Shown piece after piece: positions 14,964-23,030 of a DNA stretch of 37,566 bases (position 1 is its first letter; every line of letters starts with the position of its first letter). Under the pieces are notes generated by a model. It worked only from the letters and a program-made list of their open reading frames with translations, had not been told where the DNA came from and searched no databases. Origin of the DNA: Caldilineaceae bacterium SB0661_bin_32 (GTDB lineage: Bacteria > Chloroflexota > Anaerolineae > Caldilineales > Caldilineaceae); assembly GCA_009841235.1 (NCBI GenBank), contig VXMH01000014.1, positions 145,397 to 182,962 on the forward strand. Reading direction: 5' to 3'. The translations under genes and the position numbers were made by a program.

Positions 14964-15833
14964 ATGGCGACGCGTAGCGAATCAATCGCGGGCGGCCCCG
15001 CGCAAAGGCAAGGACGCGGTCTGCACCGCGGCGACGCCTGGCGCACCGTTGCTCTGGGTATTCTCTGTGCACTGATGATAGCGCCGCTGATCATGGCGAT
15101 CATCATCTCATTCAAGAGCCCCTCCCAGTTCACTCGCGTGCCGTTCCTCCCCACCTGGCCGATGCGCTGGGAGAACTACGAGTTCGCCGTCCAGATCATC
15201 AGCCAGTTCCTGCTCAACAGCATTATTACCAGCGGCGCCACCGTCATCGGCGTTCTCCTGCTGAGCTCGCTGGCGGCCTACTCATTCGCTCAGATAAGAT
15301 TTCCGGGCCGCACATTCGTCTTCTACGCGGTGCTGGCCCTGATGATGGTACCGGCGTCGCTGACTCTGGTGCCTTCCTTCGTGCTCATCAGGGACCTGCG
15401 CCTCATCAATACGCACTGGTCGCTGATTCTGCCATGGATTGCTGGCGGACAGCTCATCGGCATCCTCATTCTGCGCGCTTTTTTCGAGAGCCTGCCCGGC
15501 GAGATGTTCGACGCCTGCCGCATTGACGGCGCCACCGACTGGCAGATCTACTGGCATGTGGCCCTGCCGCTGACCCGGTCGATGCTCGGCGTCGTCGCCG
15601 TGCTCAACATCCTCGGCACCTGGAACAACCTGATCTGGCCAACCCTGACCCTGCCGGAACGCAAAATGTGGCCCCTCACACCTGGGCTCTACTCCTACAT
15701 GGAGCAATACTACACCAGCTACGGGCGTGTCATGGCCGGACTGCTTCTCGGTTCAATTCCCCTGGTGATACTCTTCGTTTTCACCAGCCGTCTCTTCGTC
15801 GAAGGCTTGACTTCCGGCGCCATCAAGACTTGA
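14964..15833 (+). CDS. CUT1 sugar ABC transporter permease, MalG/UgpE type
   Basis: A 289-residue permease. A charged N-terminus precedes helix 1 (TVALGILCALMIAPLIMAIIISFKSPSQF), the NSIITSGATVIGVLLLSSLAAYSFA segment and the EAA loop FDACRIDGATDWQIYWHVALPLT. It ends with the usual SGAIKT-type tail. ATG 14964 is chosen because AGGA lies 8 bases before it and the length is then normal; the frame is open far upstream (to 14133), but that part overlaps the MalF-type gene in a different frame and is not real. It completes the membrane part of the importer. Confidence 0.9.
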   Translation: MATRSESIAGGPAQRQGRGLHRGDAWRTVALGILCALMIAPLIMAIIISFKSPSQFTRVPFLPTWPMRWENYEFAVQIISQFLLNSIITSGATVIGVLLLSSLAAYSFAQIRFPGRTFVFYAVLALMMVPASLTLVPSFVLIRDLRLINTHWSLILPWIAGGQLIGILILRAFFESLPGEMFDACRIDGATDWQIYWHVALPLTRSMLGVVAVLNILGTWNNLIWPTLTLPERKMWPLTPGLYSYMEQYYTSYGRVMAGLLLGSIPLVILFVFTSRLFVEGLTSGAIKT

Positions 15834-15882
15834 GACGGGGTTTCAGGTGACAGAAGCCGTTCGAAACGACCCGGCTCTTCCA

Positions 15883-15896
15883 ACTGACCACAGCCT
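15883..15896. repeat. Heptad repeat remnant (ACTGACC type) before the FAD oxidoreductase
   Basis: ACTGACC followed by ACAGCCT, ending 3 bases before ATG 15900. No Shine-Dalgarno is present. Confidence 0.4.
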
Positions 15897-15899
15897 CAA

Positions 15900-16976
15900 A
15901 TGACCGTCGCCGCACCAATGAACCGGATGTCCGCAATTCAAAGTACAGTAGATGACAGGACCGATTATGATGTGATCGTAGTCGGTTGCGGGGGATGGGG
16001 GCTGGCGGTGCTCAAAGTGCTCTCTGACATGGGCCTCCGCGTCCTCGGCATCGAACGTCACGAGATCTGTCACAATCTCCGCCGTTACATGAAGAACATG
16101 GTGATGCACTCGGTTCTCTCCTATATGATATTGGATCCGGAGGATGCGATCGTGGCCCGAAAGGGCGATGAGTACCATCCGCTGATCGAGGAGCTGATCC
16201 AGAGTTACAGCGACTTTGCACAAAAATTCAATCTCCCCATCAAGACCCACCAGGAACTCGTCGATATCGAAGGCGCGAAGGATAACTTTGTATTGGCAGT
16301 TCGCGACACTGAGGGACGTGCACTGCGGCTGAAAGCCAGGCGAGTCGTGCTGGCAACAGGCTCCTATGACGAGCCCAATCTGGCTGGCATTCCCGGCGAG
16401 TCGAACGGCTCAGTACTACACTATTTCCACGAATGGGAACACATCAAGGACAAAAGAATCCTCTTCATCGGCGGCGGCTTCTCTTCGGCGGACGGCATTA
16501 TCGCCCTTTGCCCCCGCAACCAGATCCTGTGGGTCGTACGCAAATCGAATGACGCGGTCGAGAAGATGCTGACCGACCAGAAGACGGTCTGGGGCCAGCC
16601 TGATGCAAAACTCGTCAACACCGAAATCCTGACCGACAGCCAGGTCACCTCGCTGGAGAACAACACCGCGGTCGTGCAAACACCCAGCGGCCGGCAAACG
16701 TGGGATTTCGATCTCTGTTACATGCTCATCGGCCACAAGCCCAACCGGGGCCTGTGCACACGCCTCCTGAACGGAAACCTCGATTTCGATGAAGAGACAT
16801 TCGAATCCTGCGAGCGGCCCGGCGTCTATCTCGTCGGCGCGCTCGCCAAAAAACACCTGGAGCATATCGGCTTGACGCACAACCTCTGCCCTGATAATGA
16901 CGGCGTGCGCTACATCGAGCGCATCCGCTCCGCCATGCAGCAGGAGTTCAACTGCAGCGTTCCGAAGTTTCACTGA
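15900..16976 (+). CDS. FAD/NAD(P)-binding oxidoreductase (thioredoxin-reductase/YpdA-like)
   Basis: A 358-residue flavoprotein. The first Rossmann motif is DVIVVGCGGWGLAVLK, with the acidic strand end in VLGIERH (FAD). The second is RILFIGGGFSSADGII (NADPH). VVLATGSYDEP and GVYLVGALAKKHLEHI are the typical ATG and GD-like motifs. There is no redox-active CxxC pair, so it is not a classical thioredoxin reductase; YpdA-like or flavin-monooxygenase-like enzymes are the nearest type. It lies between the importer and an unrecognised gene and overlaps none of them. Starts at 15918 or 15927 are possible. It could supply electrons to the corrinoid system nearby, but nothing in the sequence proves this. 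Confidence 0.75.
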   Translation: MTVAAPMNRMSAIQSTVDDRTDYDVIVVGCGGWGLAVLKVLSDMGLRVLGIERHEICHNLRRYMKNMVMHSVLSYMILDPEDAIVARKGDEYHPLIEELIQSYSDFAQKFNLPIKTHQELVDIEGAKDNFVLAVRDTEGRALRLKARRVVLATGSYDEPNLAGIPGESNGSVLHYFHEWEHIKDKRILFIGGGFSSADGIIALCPRNQILWVVRKSNDAVEKMLTDQKTVWGQPDAKLVNTEILTDSQVTSLENNTAVVQTPSGRQTWDFDLCYMLIGHKPNRGLCTRLLNGNLDFDEETFESCERPGVYLVGALAKKHLEHIGLTHNLCPDNDGVRYIERIRSAMQQEFNCSVPKFH

Positions 16977-16989
16977 CCACTGGTGTTCC
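16971..16989. repeat. 19-base leader repeat, copy 1
   Basis: CACTGACCACTGGTGTTCC, overlapping the stop codon of the oxidoreductase gene and ending 1 base before ATG 16991. An identical copy lies at 27574-27592, immediately before another start codon. Both starts lack a Shine-Dalgarno. Confidence 0.7.
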
Positions 16990-16990
16990 G

Positions 16991-17794
16991 ATGCACACGA
17001 GCCAGCAACTCCGATCTTCACACTTTGAGTACCGACGCCCGGACGCGGGCGAACGCGTCGCCTTCAGCGCCTTCTGCGCAGAATACCACGACCAGGACCG
17101 CGTCGGCGTCGTCTCGCCCCGCCTCGAAGATGGCGTCCTCCACACTGCCTATGCCCTGCTGGCCATTACTACCTCCTTCTATGACGTGCAGAGGGCAAGC
17201 GGGACAGACTTTTTCATCTACCCCCAGCATCTCGCCATCATCGGCCAAGGTTCCTCAGATGCGTCCGGCATACACGCCGAGACCGGCCGCACAGACCAGA
17301 CCGGAATCGCCACCGGCGCCGGCAGCCTTGATCTCTCTCTGGATGAAGCCGGTATCGGCGGCGCATGGGCCTGGCTCGACGTCTGGCCCGCCTCGAACTG
17401 GCACACCGCACCCGCCGCACCCACCGCCATGCTCAAAAAAGTCTTCGACCTCCACATCAACCGCCTGTTCTGGCCGCAGGACTTCATGCCCCCTCGCCGG
17501 CAAGAGGGGGATACAGAGAACGAAGATCAGCCCTTGCCCGACTATGCCCGCCGGATACTCAGAACGCGCCTCAAATCCGTCTACTACTACAACACATCCG
17601 CGCCGACGGTCGAGATCAGCGCCGCCCAGCCGGCCGTGGATATCGTTCAGTTCAGCATCGAGCGCTTGCCGGAAGCGGTGCGGCAGACGCTGGAAAAAGA
17701 AGGCCAGCCGGCGCACACCATAGGCTATGAGTCATACCGACAAGTCAGCGTAGATGATTTCATTGAGGACATGGAGGCATGTTTCACTGATTGA
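16991..17794 (+). CDS. Unrecognised protein of 267 residues
   Basis: I do not recognise a family. The protein is soluble, has no signal peptide or membrane helix, and contains aromatic-rich blocks: LHTAYALLAITTSFYDVQ (about 51-68), GAWAWLDVWPASNWH (about 124-138) and VFDLHINRLFWPQDFMPP (about 150-167). The acidic C-terminus ends VDDFIEDMEACFTD. The reading frame has the same coding bias as its neighbours and the two overlapping frames look like shadows, so the gene is probably real. It lies 14 bases after the FAD oxidoreductase and 93 before the corrinoid protein, suggesting a shared transcript. Function unknown; a partner in the corrinoid or redox step is possible. Confidence 0.65.
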   Translation: MHTSQQLRSSHFEYRRPDAGERVAFSAFCAEYHDQDRVGVVSPRLEDGVLHTAYALLAITTSFYDVQRASGTDFFIYPQHLAIIGQGSSDASGIHAETGRTDQTGIATGAGSLDLSLDEAGIGGAWAWLDVWPASNWHTAPAAPTAMLKKVFDLHINRLFWPQDFMPPRRQEGDTENEDQPLPDYARRILRTRLKSVYYYNTSAPTVEISAAQPAVDIVQFSIERLPEAVRQTLEKEGQPAHTIGYESYRQVSVDDFIEDMEACFTD

Positions 17795-17887
17795 ACTGGT
17801 GAATCCTCTGCCCTTTCACAAGGTGAACGCAGTTCGCATCACAACTACGAAAAAGAAGAACCGCCGTCGGAGCCGGAGGCACACCAC

Positions 17888-18658
17888 ATGAGCCGTGAAG
17901 AAGAGATCAAAAGAGATCTGTACGAGAACACGCTTTCAGGCCGCGCGCCCATCACCGAAAAGCTCACGCAGGAAGGCATCGACCTGGGGATGGACCCCCT
18001 GGAGATCCTTTTCCAGGCCCTGATCCCGGCGCTCCAGGAAGTTGGTCGTCTCTTCGAAATCGGCGAGTACTTTGTGCCCGAAATGATGATCTCCGCCAAA
18101 GCGATGCAACGCGCCATGGCGATCCTCCAGCCGATCCTCGGCGACACCGGCGTCGAACCCGTCGGCAAGGTCCTGATGCTGACCGTGAAAGGCGATGTCC
18201 ACGACATCGGCAAAAACCTGTGCATTATCATGCTCGAAGGCGCCGGCTTCGAGGTGATCGATATGGGCGTCAATGTCAGCCCGGAGAGGCTGCTCGACGC
18301 CGTCATCGAGCATCAACCCCAGCTTGTCGGCTTTTCCGCCTTCCTCACCACCACTATGCCGTTCTTCAAGACGAACATTGAGGCGCTGGAGGACGCCGGC
18401 CTGCGTGACAAGGTCAAGGTCATGGTGGGGGGCGCGCCGATCACCTACGAGTATGCCATGAGCGTCGGCGCCGACGGCTTTGGCCCGGACGCCAGCCAGT
18501 CAGTCAAGCTGGCCAAGCAGTTGATGGTCGACATGGGCTATGAGATCGACCAGGACGACGACGGCCGATCGGCCGAAAGGGAGTCGGCCATGCGCGCAGC
18601 CGTTGACGCAGTGGAAGACCTGATGCGAAAGGCGGAGGACGAGCATGTCAGCGGCTAG
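17888..18658 (+). CDS. Corrinoid (cobalamin-binding) methyltransferase-type protein, MtbC/MttC-like
   Basis: A 256-residue cobalamin carrier. Residues about 1-90 form the helical cap domain (B12-binding 2), with LFQALIPALQEVGRLFEIGEYFVPEMMISAKAM. The Rossmann-like domain carries the base-off/His-on motif D103-x-H105-x-x-G108 (DVHDIGKN), S150 in VGFSAFLTTT, and GG181-182 (MVGGAPITYEYA). This is the standard layout of corrinoid proteins that shuttle methyl groups between a substrate-specific methyltransferase and a second methyltransferase. GGAGG precedes ATG 17888. A UroD-type methyltransferase at 23031 lies in the same directon. Its place among sugar genes is unusual. No reductive activase gene is seen. 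Confidence 0.9.
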   Translation: MSREEEIKRDLYENTLSGRAPITEKLTQEGIDLGMDPLEILFQALIPALQEVGRLFEIGEYFVPEMMISAKAMQRAMAILQPILGDTGVEPVGKVLMLTVKGDVHDIGKNLCIIMLEGAGFEVIDMGVNVSPERLLDAVIEHQPQLVGFSAFLTTTMPFFKTNIEALEDAGLRDKVKVMVGGAPITYEYAMSVGADGFGPDASQSVKLAKQLMVDMGYEIDQDDDGRSAERESAMRAAVDAVEDLMRKAEDEHVSG

Positions 18659-18685
18659 TTGTCGCAGTGAAATTAGGAAGATAAC

Positions 18686-20149
18686 ATGAGAAACCAGCGC
18701 AAAACCGTTCGTCCCCGCATCGGCATCTTTGGTATTGGCCTCGGCGAGTACTGGCCGCAGTTTCCAGGTCTGAAGGAGCAGCTCGAAGGCTATCAGGCCC
18801 GCGTCGAAAGCCGCGTCGGCCAGTGGGCCGACGTCGTCAGCGCCGGGCTTGTCGACTCTGCCCCCGGCGGGCGGGTGGCCGGAGACCTCTTCCAGCGCGA
18901 GCAGGTCGATATGGTCTACTGCTACGTCGGCACCTACGCCACCAGCTCAACGGTCCTGCCCGTTGTCCAGATCCCCAAAGTACCGGTCCTTGTCCTCAAT
19001 TTGCAGCCGTCAGCCGCCCTAGACTACGCCAACACCGACACCAAAGAGTGGCTGGCGAACTGCTGCGCCTGCTGCGTGCCCGAGCTCAGCGCCGTCTTCC
19101 ACCGCTGCGACATCGACTTCCACGTCGTCTCCGGCATGCTGGAAGAGGAAGAAGGTTGCGAAGAACCGGCCCGCCGCGCCTGGACCGAGATCCAGGACTG
19201 GACAGAAGCGGCCGGCGCCCACCGTACCCTGCGTCGCAGCCGCATGGGCTTCCTCGGACACACCTACCCCGGCATGCTCGACATGTACAGCGACTTCACC
19301 CAGCACCATGGCCAGCTCGGCATCCATGTCGAGATTCTAGAAATGTGCGACTTGGCGCAGATGGTCAACGCTGTCACCCCGGCCGCTATCAAAGCCAAGG
19401 AAGAAGAGGCCCTTGCCATTTTTGACCTGGCCGAAGACTCCCCCTCCGATCCGCTCGCAACCCGTCCCTCCTCCGAGGCCCTCGACTGGGCCTACCGCGT
19501 CGCCGTCGGTCTCGATCGCCTTATCGCCGACTTCGACCTTGACGGCCTCACCTACTACTATCGCGGGCTCGACGACAATGAATATGAGCAGATCGCGGCC
19601 GGATTCGCGTTGGGTTGTTCACTGCTCACTTCGCGCGGCGTGCCCTGCAGCGGCGAGGGCGATCTCAAGAACTGCCAGGTGATGAAGATCGTCGACACCT
19701 TCGGCGCCGGCGGCAGCTACTCCGAGGTCACGGCGATGGACTTTCGTGAAGAGTTCATCCTCGCCGGCCACGACGGCCCCTTCCACATCGATATCGCCGA
19801 AGGGCGGCCCTTGCTGCGCGGCCTCGCCCTCTACCACGGCAAACACGGCGGAGGCGTCGGCGTCGAAACTCAGGTCAAGCACGGGCCGGTCACCGTCCTG
19901 TCCATGACCCAGACCCGTCAGGGCAATCTCAAGCTGCTCGCTGCCCAGGCCGAAAGCATACCGGGCCCCGTCCTGCAGATCGGCAACACCGACAGCCGCC
20001 TCAAGTTCTCGCTCGGCCCCGCCGACTTCATCAACGCCTGGTGCAAAGAGGGCCCGACCCACCATTTCGCCCTCGGCGTAGGCAACATCCTGCCCAAGAT
20101 AGAGAAATTCGCCAGCATCGCCAACCTCGAACTCAAGGTAGTCTGCTAA
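18686..20149 (+). CDS. L-arabinose/L-fucose isomerase family protein
   Basis: A 487-residue sugar isomerase-like protein. The N-terminus RIGIFGIGLGEYWPQFPGL is typical of arabinose-isomerase relatives. Candidate metal ligands are E324 (CSGEGDLKN), E355 or E356 with H362 (REEFILAGHDGPFH), and H459 or H460 near the C-terminus (THHFALGVGN), matching the Glu-Glu-His-His set of the family. It would interconvert an aldose and a ketose in the cytoplasm. AGGAAG lies 6 bases before the ATG. It is 27 bases after the corrinoid gene and before the rhamnosidase gene, so an L-sugar released by the latter is a plausible substrate. Classical L-arabinose isomerase function is not assured. Confidence 0.82.
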   Translation: MRNQRKTVRPRIGIFGIGLGEYWPQFPGLKEQLEGYQARVESRVGQWADVVSAGLVDSAPGGRVAGDLFQREQVDMVYCYVGTYATSSTVLPVVQIPKVPVLVLNLQPSAALDYANTDTKEWLANCCACCVPELSAVFHRCDIDFHVVSGMLEEEEGCEEPARRAWTEIQDWTEAAGAHRTLRRSRMGFLGHTYPGMLDMYSDFTQHHGQLGIHVEILEMCDLAQMVNAVTPAAIKAKEEEALAIFDLAEDSPSDPLATRPSSEALDWAYRVAVGLDRLIADFDLDGLTYYYRGLDDNEYEQIAAGFALGCSLLTSRGVPCSGEGDLKNCQVMKIVDTFGAGGSYSEVTAMDFREEFILAGHDGPFHIDIAEGRPLLRGLALYHGKHGGGVGVETQVKHGPVTVLSMTQTRQGNLKLLAAQAESIPGPVLQIGNTDSRLKFSLGPADFINAWCKEGPTHHFALGVGNILPKIEKFASIANLELKVVC

Positions 20150-20173
20150 GACCCGCCGGCGCCAGGCCCGGTA

Positions 20174-20196
20174 GGGGCAATCTTTGTGGTTGCCCC
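20174..20196. repeat. REP-like palindromic hairpin
   Basis: GGGGCAA (20174-20180) pairs with TTGCCCC (20190-20196) around a 9-base loop. It lies in the 130-base gap between the isomerase and rhamnosidase genes and has no U-run. GTAGGGGC...GCCCC elements of this kind are often dispersed genome repeats. I see only this copy here. Confidence 0.45.
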
Positions 20197-20251
20197 TTGG
20201 TCGCCCAAAACGAGGATCCAGCCTGGTACACAACCGCGTACGAGTAGTAGT

Positions 20252-20279
20252 ACAAAAAACCAGGAACTGAAAGCTCCCA
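20252..20279. repeat. Heptad repeat leader, four degenerate units abutting a start codon
   Basis: Units ACAAAAA, ACCAGGA, ACTGAAA and GCTCCCA fill 20252-20279 and run directly into ATG 20280. The start is in register and there is no Shine-Dalgarno. Confidence 0.5.
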
Positions 20280-22985
20280 ATGATCACACCGACCGATCTC
20301 AACTGCGAATACGCCCCAAATCCAATCAACATCGACACACTCCAGCCGCGATTCGGCTGGCTCCTCCAATCAGACCATCGCAGCCAGTCCCAATCGGCCT
20401 ACCAAATCCTCGTCGCCAGCAGCGTTGAAGACCTTCAGGCCGGTCGCGCCGACAAATGGGACAGCGGCAAGGTGATCTCGGACCGCTCCGTCAACGTCCC
20501 CTACGGCGGCAACAGCCTCTCCAGCGACGAGATCTGCTACTGGCAAGTCCGCGTGTGGGACCAGGACGACCGCGCCAGCGCCTACAGCGAACCGGCCGCC
20601 TTCACTATGGGCCTGCTCGAAGAAAGCGACTGGACCGGCACCTGGATCGGCGCGCCCACCGATGTCGCGTCACCACTCTTGCGCACGGAGTTCGACCTCG
20701 CCAGTCCCGTCAGCCGCGCCCGCCTCCACATCTCCGGCCTCGGCTGGTACGAGCTCTATCTAAACGGCCAGCGCGTCGGCGATCATGTCCTCGACCCCGC
20801 CACCAGCGATTACACCCAGCGCGTCCTCTACGTCACTTACGACGTGACCGAGCTGCTGCAGACCGGCGCCAATGCCGTCGGCGTCATGCTCGGCAACGGC
20901 TGGTACTGTGAACCCGGCTGGGAGCACCGCTACGGCGATTCCCCCCGCCTGCGCCTGCAGCTGAACGTGGAGTTCGCCGACGGCAGCACAACCTCCGTCG
21001 CATCCGGCTCGGGTTGGAAAACTGCGCCCGGCCCCATCACCCGCAACGACCTCTACGGAGGCGAGACCTACGACGCCCGCCTCGAGCAGCCCGGCTGGGC
21101 AGCGACCGGCTTCGACGACGCCCACTGGGACCCGGCCCTCGACAAGGACGCTCCCGGAGGCAAAATGGTGGCGCAGGTCATGCCGCCCATCCGCGTCAAC
21201 AAGAGCTTGCAGCCGGTAAACGTCAGCCAGCCCCAGGACGGCATACACGTCTACGATCTCGGCCAGCTCTTCGGCGGCTGGGCCAAACTCCGTCTCAAAG
21301 GCGAACGCGGCACGAAAGTAACCATCAAGTACGCCTGCCAGGTTCTCGAAGAAAGCGGCCTCGTGGACCAGGAGTCCGGCGAGTTCTACTTCCGCCACCG
21401 CTCCCGCGCGAGCGCTCACGAAGAAGGCGATGAGATCGACATCTATATCCTCAAAGGCGACCCCGACGGCGAGAGCTACGAACCGCGCTTCACCTACCAT
21501 CCCGTCCGCTACGTTCAGGTCGAAAGCGACCGCCCCATCAGTATCGAAGACCTCCAGGGCCATGTGGTCTATTCCGACGTCGATCTCTCCGGCGGCTTCG
21601 AGTGCTCCAATCCAATTTTCAACCGTATCCACGAACTGGTGCACTGGACAGTCACCAACGGCCTCTTCGGCATCCCCCTCGACTGCCTCCACCGCGAGCA
21701 CTGGGCATGGACCGACCCGGCCACCATCGCCTCATCGCTCTACCCCCGCAAGCATATGCCCCGCTTCTGGACCAAGTGGCTCGACGACATCAAGGACGCC
21801 CAGCTCGAAAACGGCGAAGTCCCCGACATCTGCCCCAACTACGTGCAGCGGGACGATCCCGACCCGGCCTGGGGCGGCAACTACCCAATCCTCGTCTGGT
21901 ACCTCTACCAATACTTCGACGACAGCCGCATCCTCGAAGAGCACTACGCGCCAATCCGTCTCTGGGTCGACTATCTCACCTCCGTCGCCGAGAACCACAT
22001 CGTCAACGAAGGCCACTACGGCGACCACATGCTGCCCGGCGCCGCGCCCGGCGAGGAAGAGTTCGTCTCCTCGGAGACGCCGCCGCCCCTCCTGTGGACC
22101 GGCTACTACTATCTCGGCGCCGCCATCGTCTCAAAGGTCGCCGACTACCTCGGCAAGGAAGATGAGGCCGCGCGCTACGCCCGCCTCGCAGAGGAGATCA
22201 AAGACGCCCTCAACCGTGAGTGGCTCGACCCCGCCGCGCACCGCTACGCCACCGGCTCACAGACAGCCAACCTTTTCCCGCTCGCCCTCGGGATCGTGCC
22301 CCCGGCCAGCGAAGCCGGCGTCGTCCAAGACATCGTCCACAACATCGTCGACACGTGGGGCGGCCATCACCACACCGGAAACACCGGCGTCACCTGTCTG
22401 ATCGACGCCCTCACCCCGCACGGACAGGGAGAAGTCCTCTACGACCTCGTCGCCACACCCAGCTACCCCGGCTGGGGCTTCATGGTCGAGCAGGGCGCCA
22501 CCACCATCTGGGAGTCCTGGAGCCTGCAGAGCACCGTCGGCGCCGCCGAAAGCATGATCATGTGGGCCTCCATCGACGAGTTCTTCTACAACGACCTCGC
22601 CGGCATCAAAGGCCCCGATTACCACGGACCCGGATTCATGGCGCCTGGCTTTAGCGAGATCCACATCGAGCCGCACCCCCTCGGCGACCTGGAGCACGCC
22701 GGCGCCACATTGAAGACGGTGCGCGGCGAACTCGCCTCCCACTGGCGCCGCACCGACTGCTCGTTCTCACTCGAAGTCACGATCCCGATCAACAGCGCGG
22801 CCCGGGTCAGTGTGCCCACCCTTGGGCTGAGCAATATCTCAGTAAGCGAAGGCGGCAACGCCATTTGGCAGGACAACGCCTATCTGCCAGGCCGGGACGG
22901 CATCATATCCGCCGTTGTCCGCGACGAATACATCGACGTAGAGGTTGGCTCCGGGAGCTATCGATTCGAACTCACCGGATCTTAG
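20280..22985 (+). CDS. Alpha-L-rhamnosidase, glycoside hydrolase family 78
   Basis: A 901-residue GH78 enzyme that releases terminal alpha-L-rhamnose. Domain order: N-terminal fibronectin-like domain (about 1-110), Bac_rhamnosid_N beta-sandwich (about 125-300, with GLGWYELYLNGQRVGDHVLD), a concanavalin-like domain (about 310-430), the (alpha/alpha)6 catalytic barrel (about 435-790) and a C-terminal beta domain. The usual DCPxRDE catalytic signature reads DCLHREHWAWTDPA from D468, with E473 nearby; the second catalytic Glu is likely E745 in TTIWESWS. There is no signal peptide, so it probably acts in the cytoplasm on imported oligosaccharides. It has no Shine-Dalgarno and follows a heptad leader. 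Confidence 0.92.
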   Translation: MITPTDLNCEYAPNPINIDTLQPRFGWLLQSDHRSQSQSAYQILVASSVEDLQAGRADKWDSGKVISDRSVNVPYGGNSLSSDEICYWQVRVWDQDDRASAYSEPAAFTMGLLEESDWTGTWIGAPTDVASPLLRTEFDLASPVSRARLHISGLGWYELYLNGQRVGDHVLDPATSDYTQRVLYVTYDVTELLQTGANAVGVMLGNGWYCEPGWEHRYGDSPRLRLQLNVEFADGSTTSVASGSGWKTAPGPITRNDLYGGETYDARLEQPGWAATGFDDAHWDPALDKDAPGGKMVAQVMPPIRVNKSLQPVNVSQPQDGIHVYDLGQLFGGWAKLRLKGERGTKVTIKYACQVLEESGLVDQESGEFYFRHRSRASAHEEGDEIDIYILKGDPDGESYEPRFTYHPVRYVQVESDRPISIEDLQGHVVYSDVDLSGGFECSNPIFNRIHELVHWTVTNGLFGIPLDCLHREHWAWTDPATIASSLYPRKHMPRFWTKWLDDIKDAQLENGEVPDICPNYVQRDDPDPAWGGNYPILVWYLYQYFDDSRILEEHYAPIRLWVDYLTSVAENHIVNEGHYGDHMLPGAAPGEEEFVSSETPPPLLWTGYYYLGAAIVSKVADYLGKEDEAARYARLAEEIKDALNREWLDPAAHRYATGSQTANLFPLALGIVPPASEAGVVQDIVHNIVDTWGGHHHTGNTGVTCLIDALTPHGQGEVLYDLVATPSYPGWGFMVEQGATTIWESWSLQSTVGAAESMIMWASIDEFFYNDLAGIKGPDYHGPGFMAPGFSEIHIEPHPLGDLEHAGATLKTVRGELASHWRRTDCSFSLEVTIPINSAARVSVPTLGLSNISVSEGGNAIWQDNAYLPGRDGIISAVVRDEYIDVEVGSGSYRFELTGS

Positions 22986-22998
22986 CCAGCGCCTGAAC

Positions 22999-23012
22999 AC
23001 TGACCACTGTAG
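22999..23012. repeat. Heptad repeat, ACTGACC type (two units)
   Basis: ACTGACC then ACTGTAG, followed by the AAGGAG Shine-Dalgarno (23018-23023) of the next gene. It shares CACTGACCACTG with the two 19-base leader copies. Confidence 0.5.
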
Positions 23013-23030
23013 TTCACAAGGAGCAGGATC

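Noticed and set aside
16983..17723. Second open frame overlapping 16991-17794
   Set aside because: Its product is Ser/Pro/Thr/Arg-rich low-complexity, as expected from an out-of-frame reading of a GC-rich gene.
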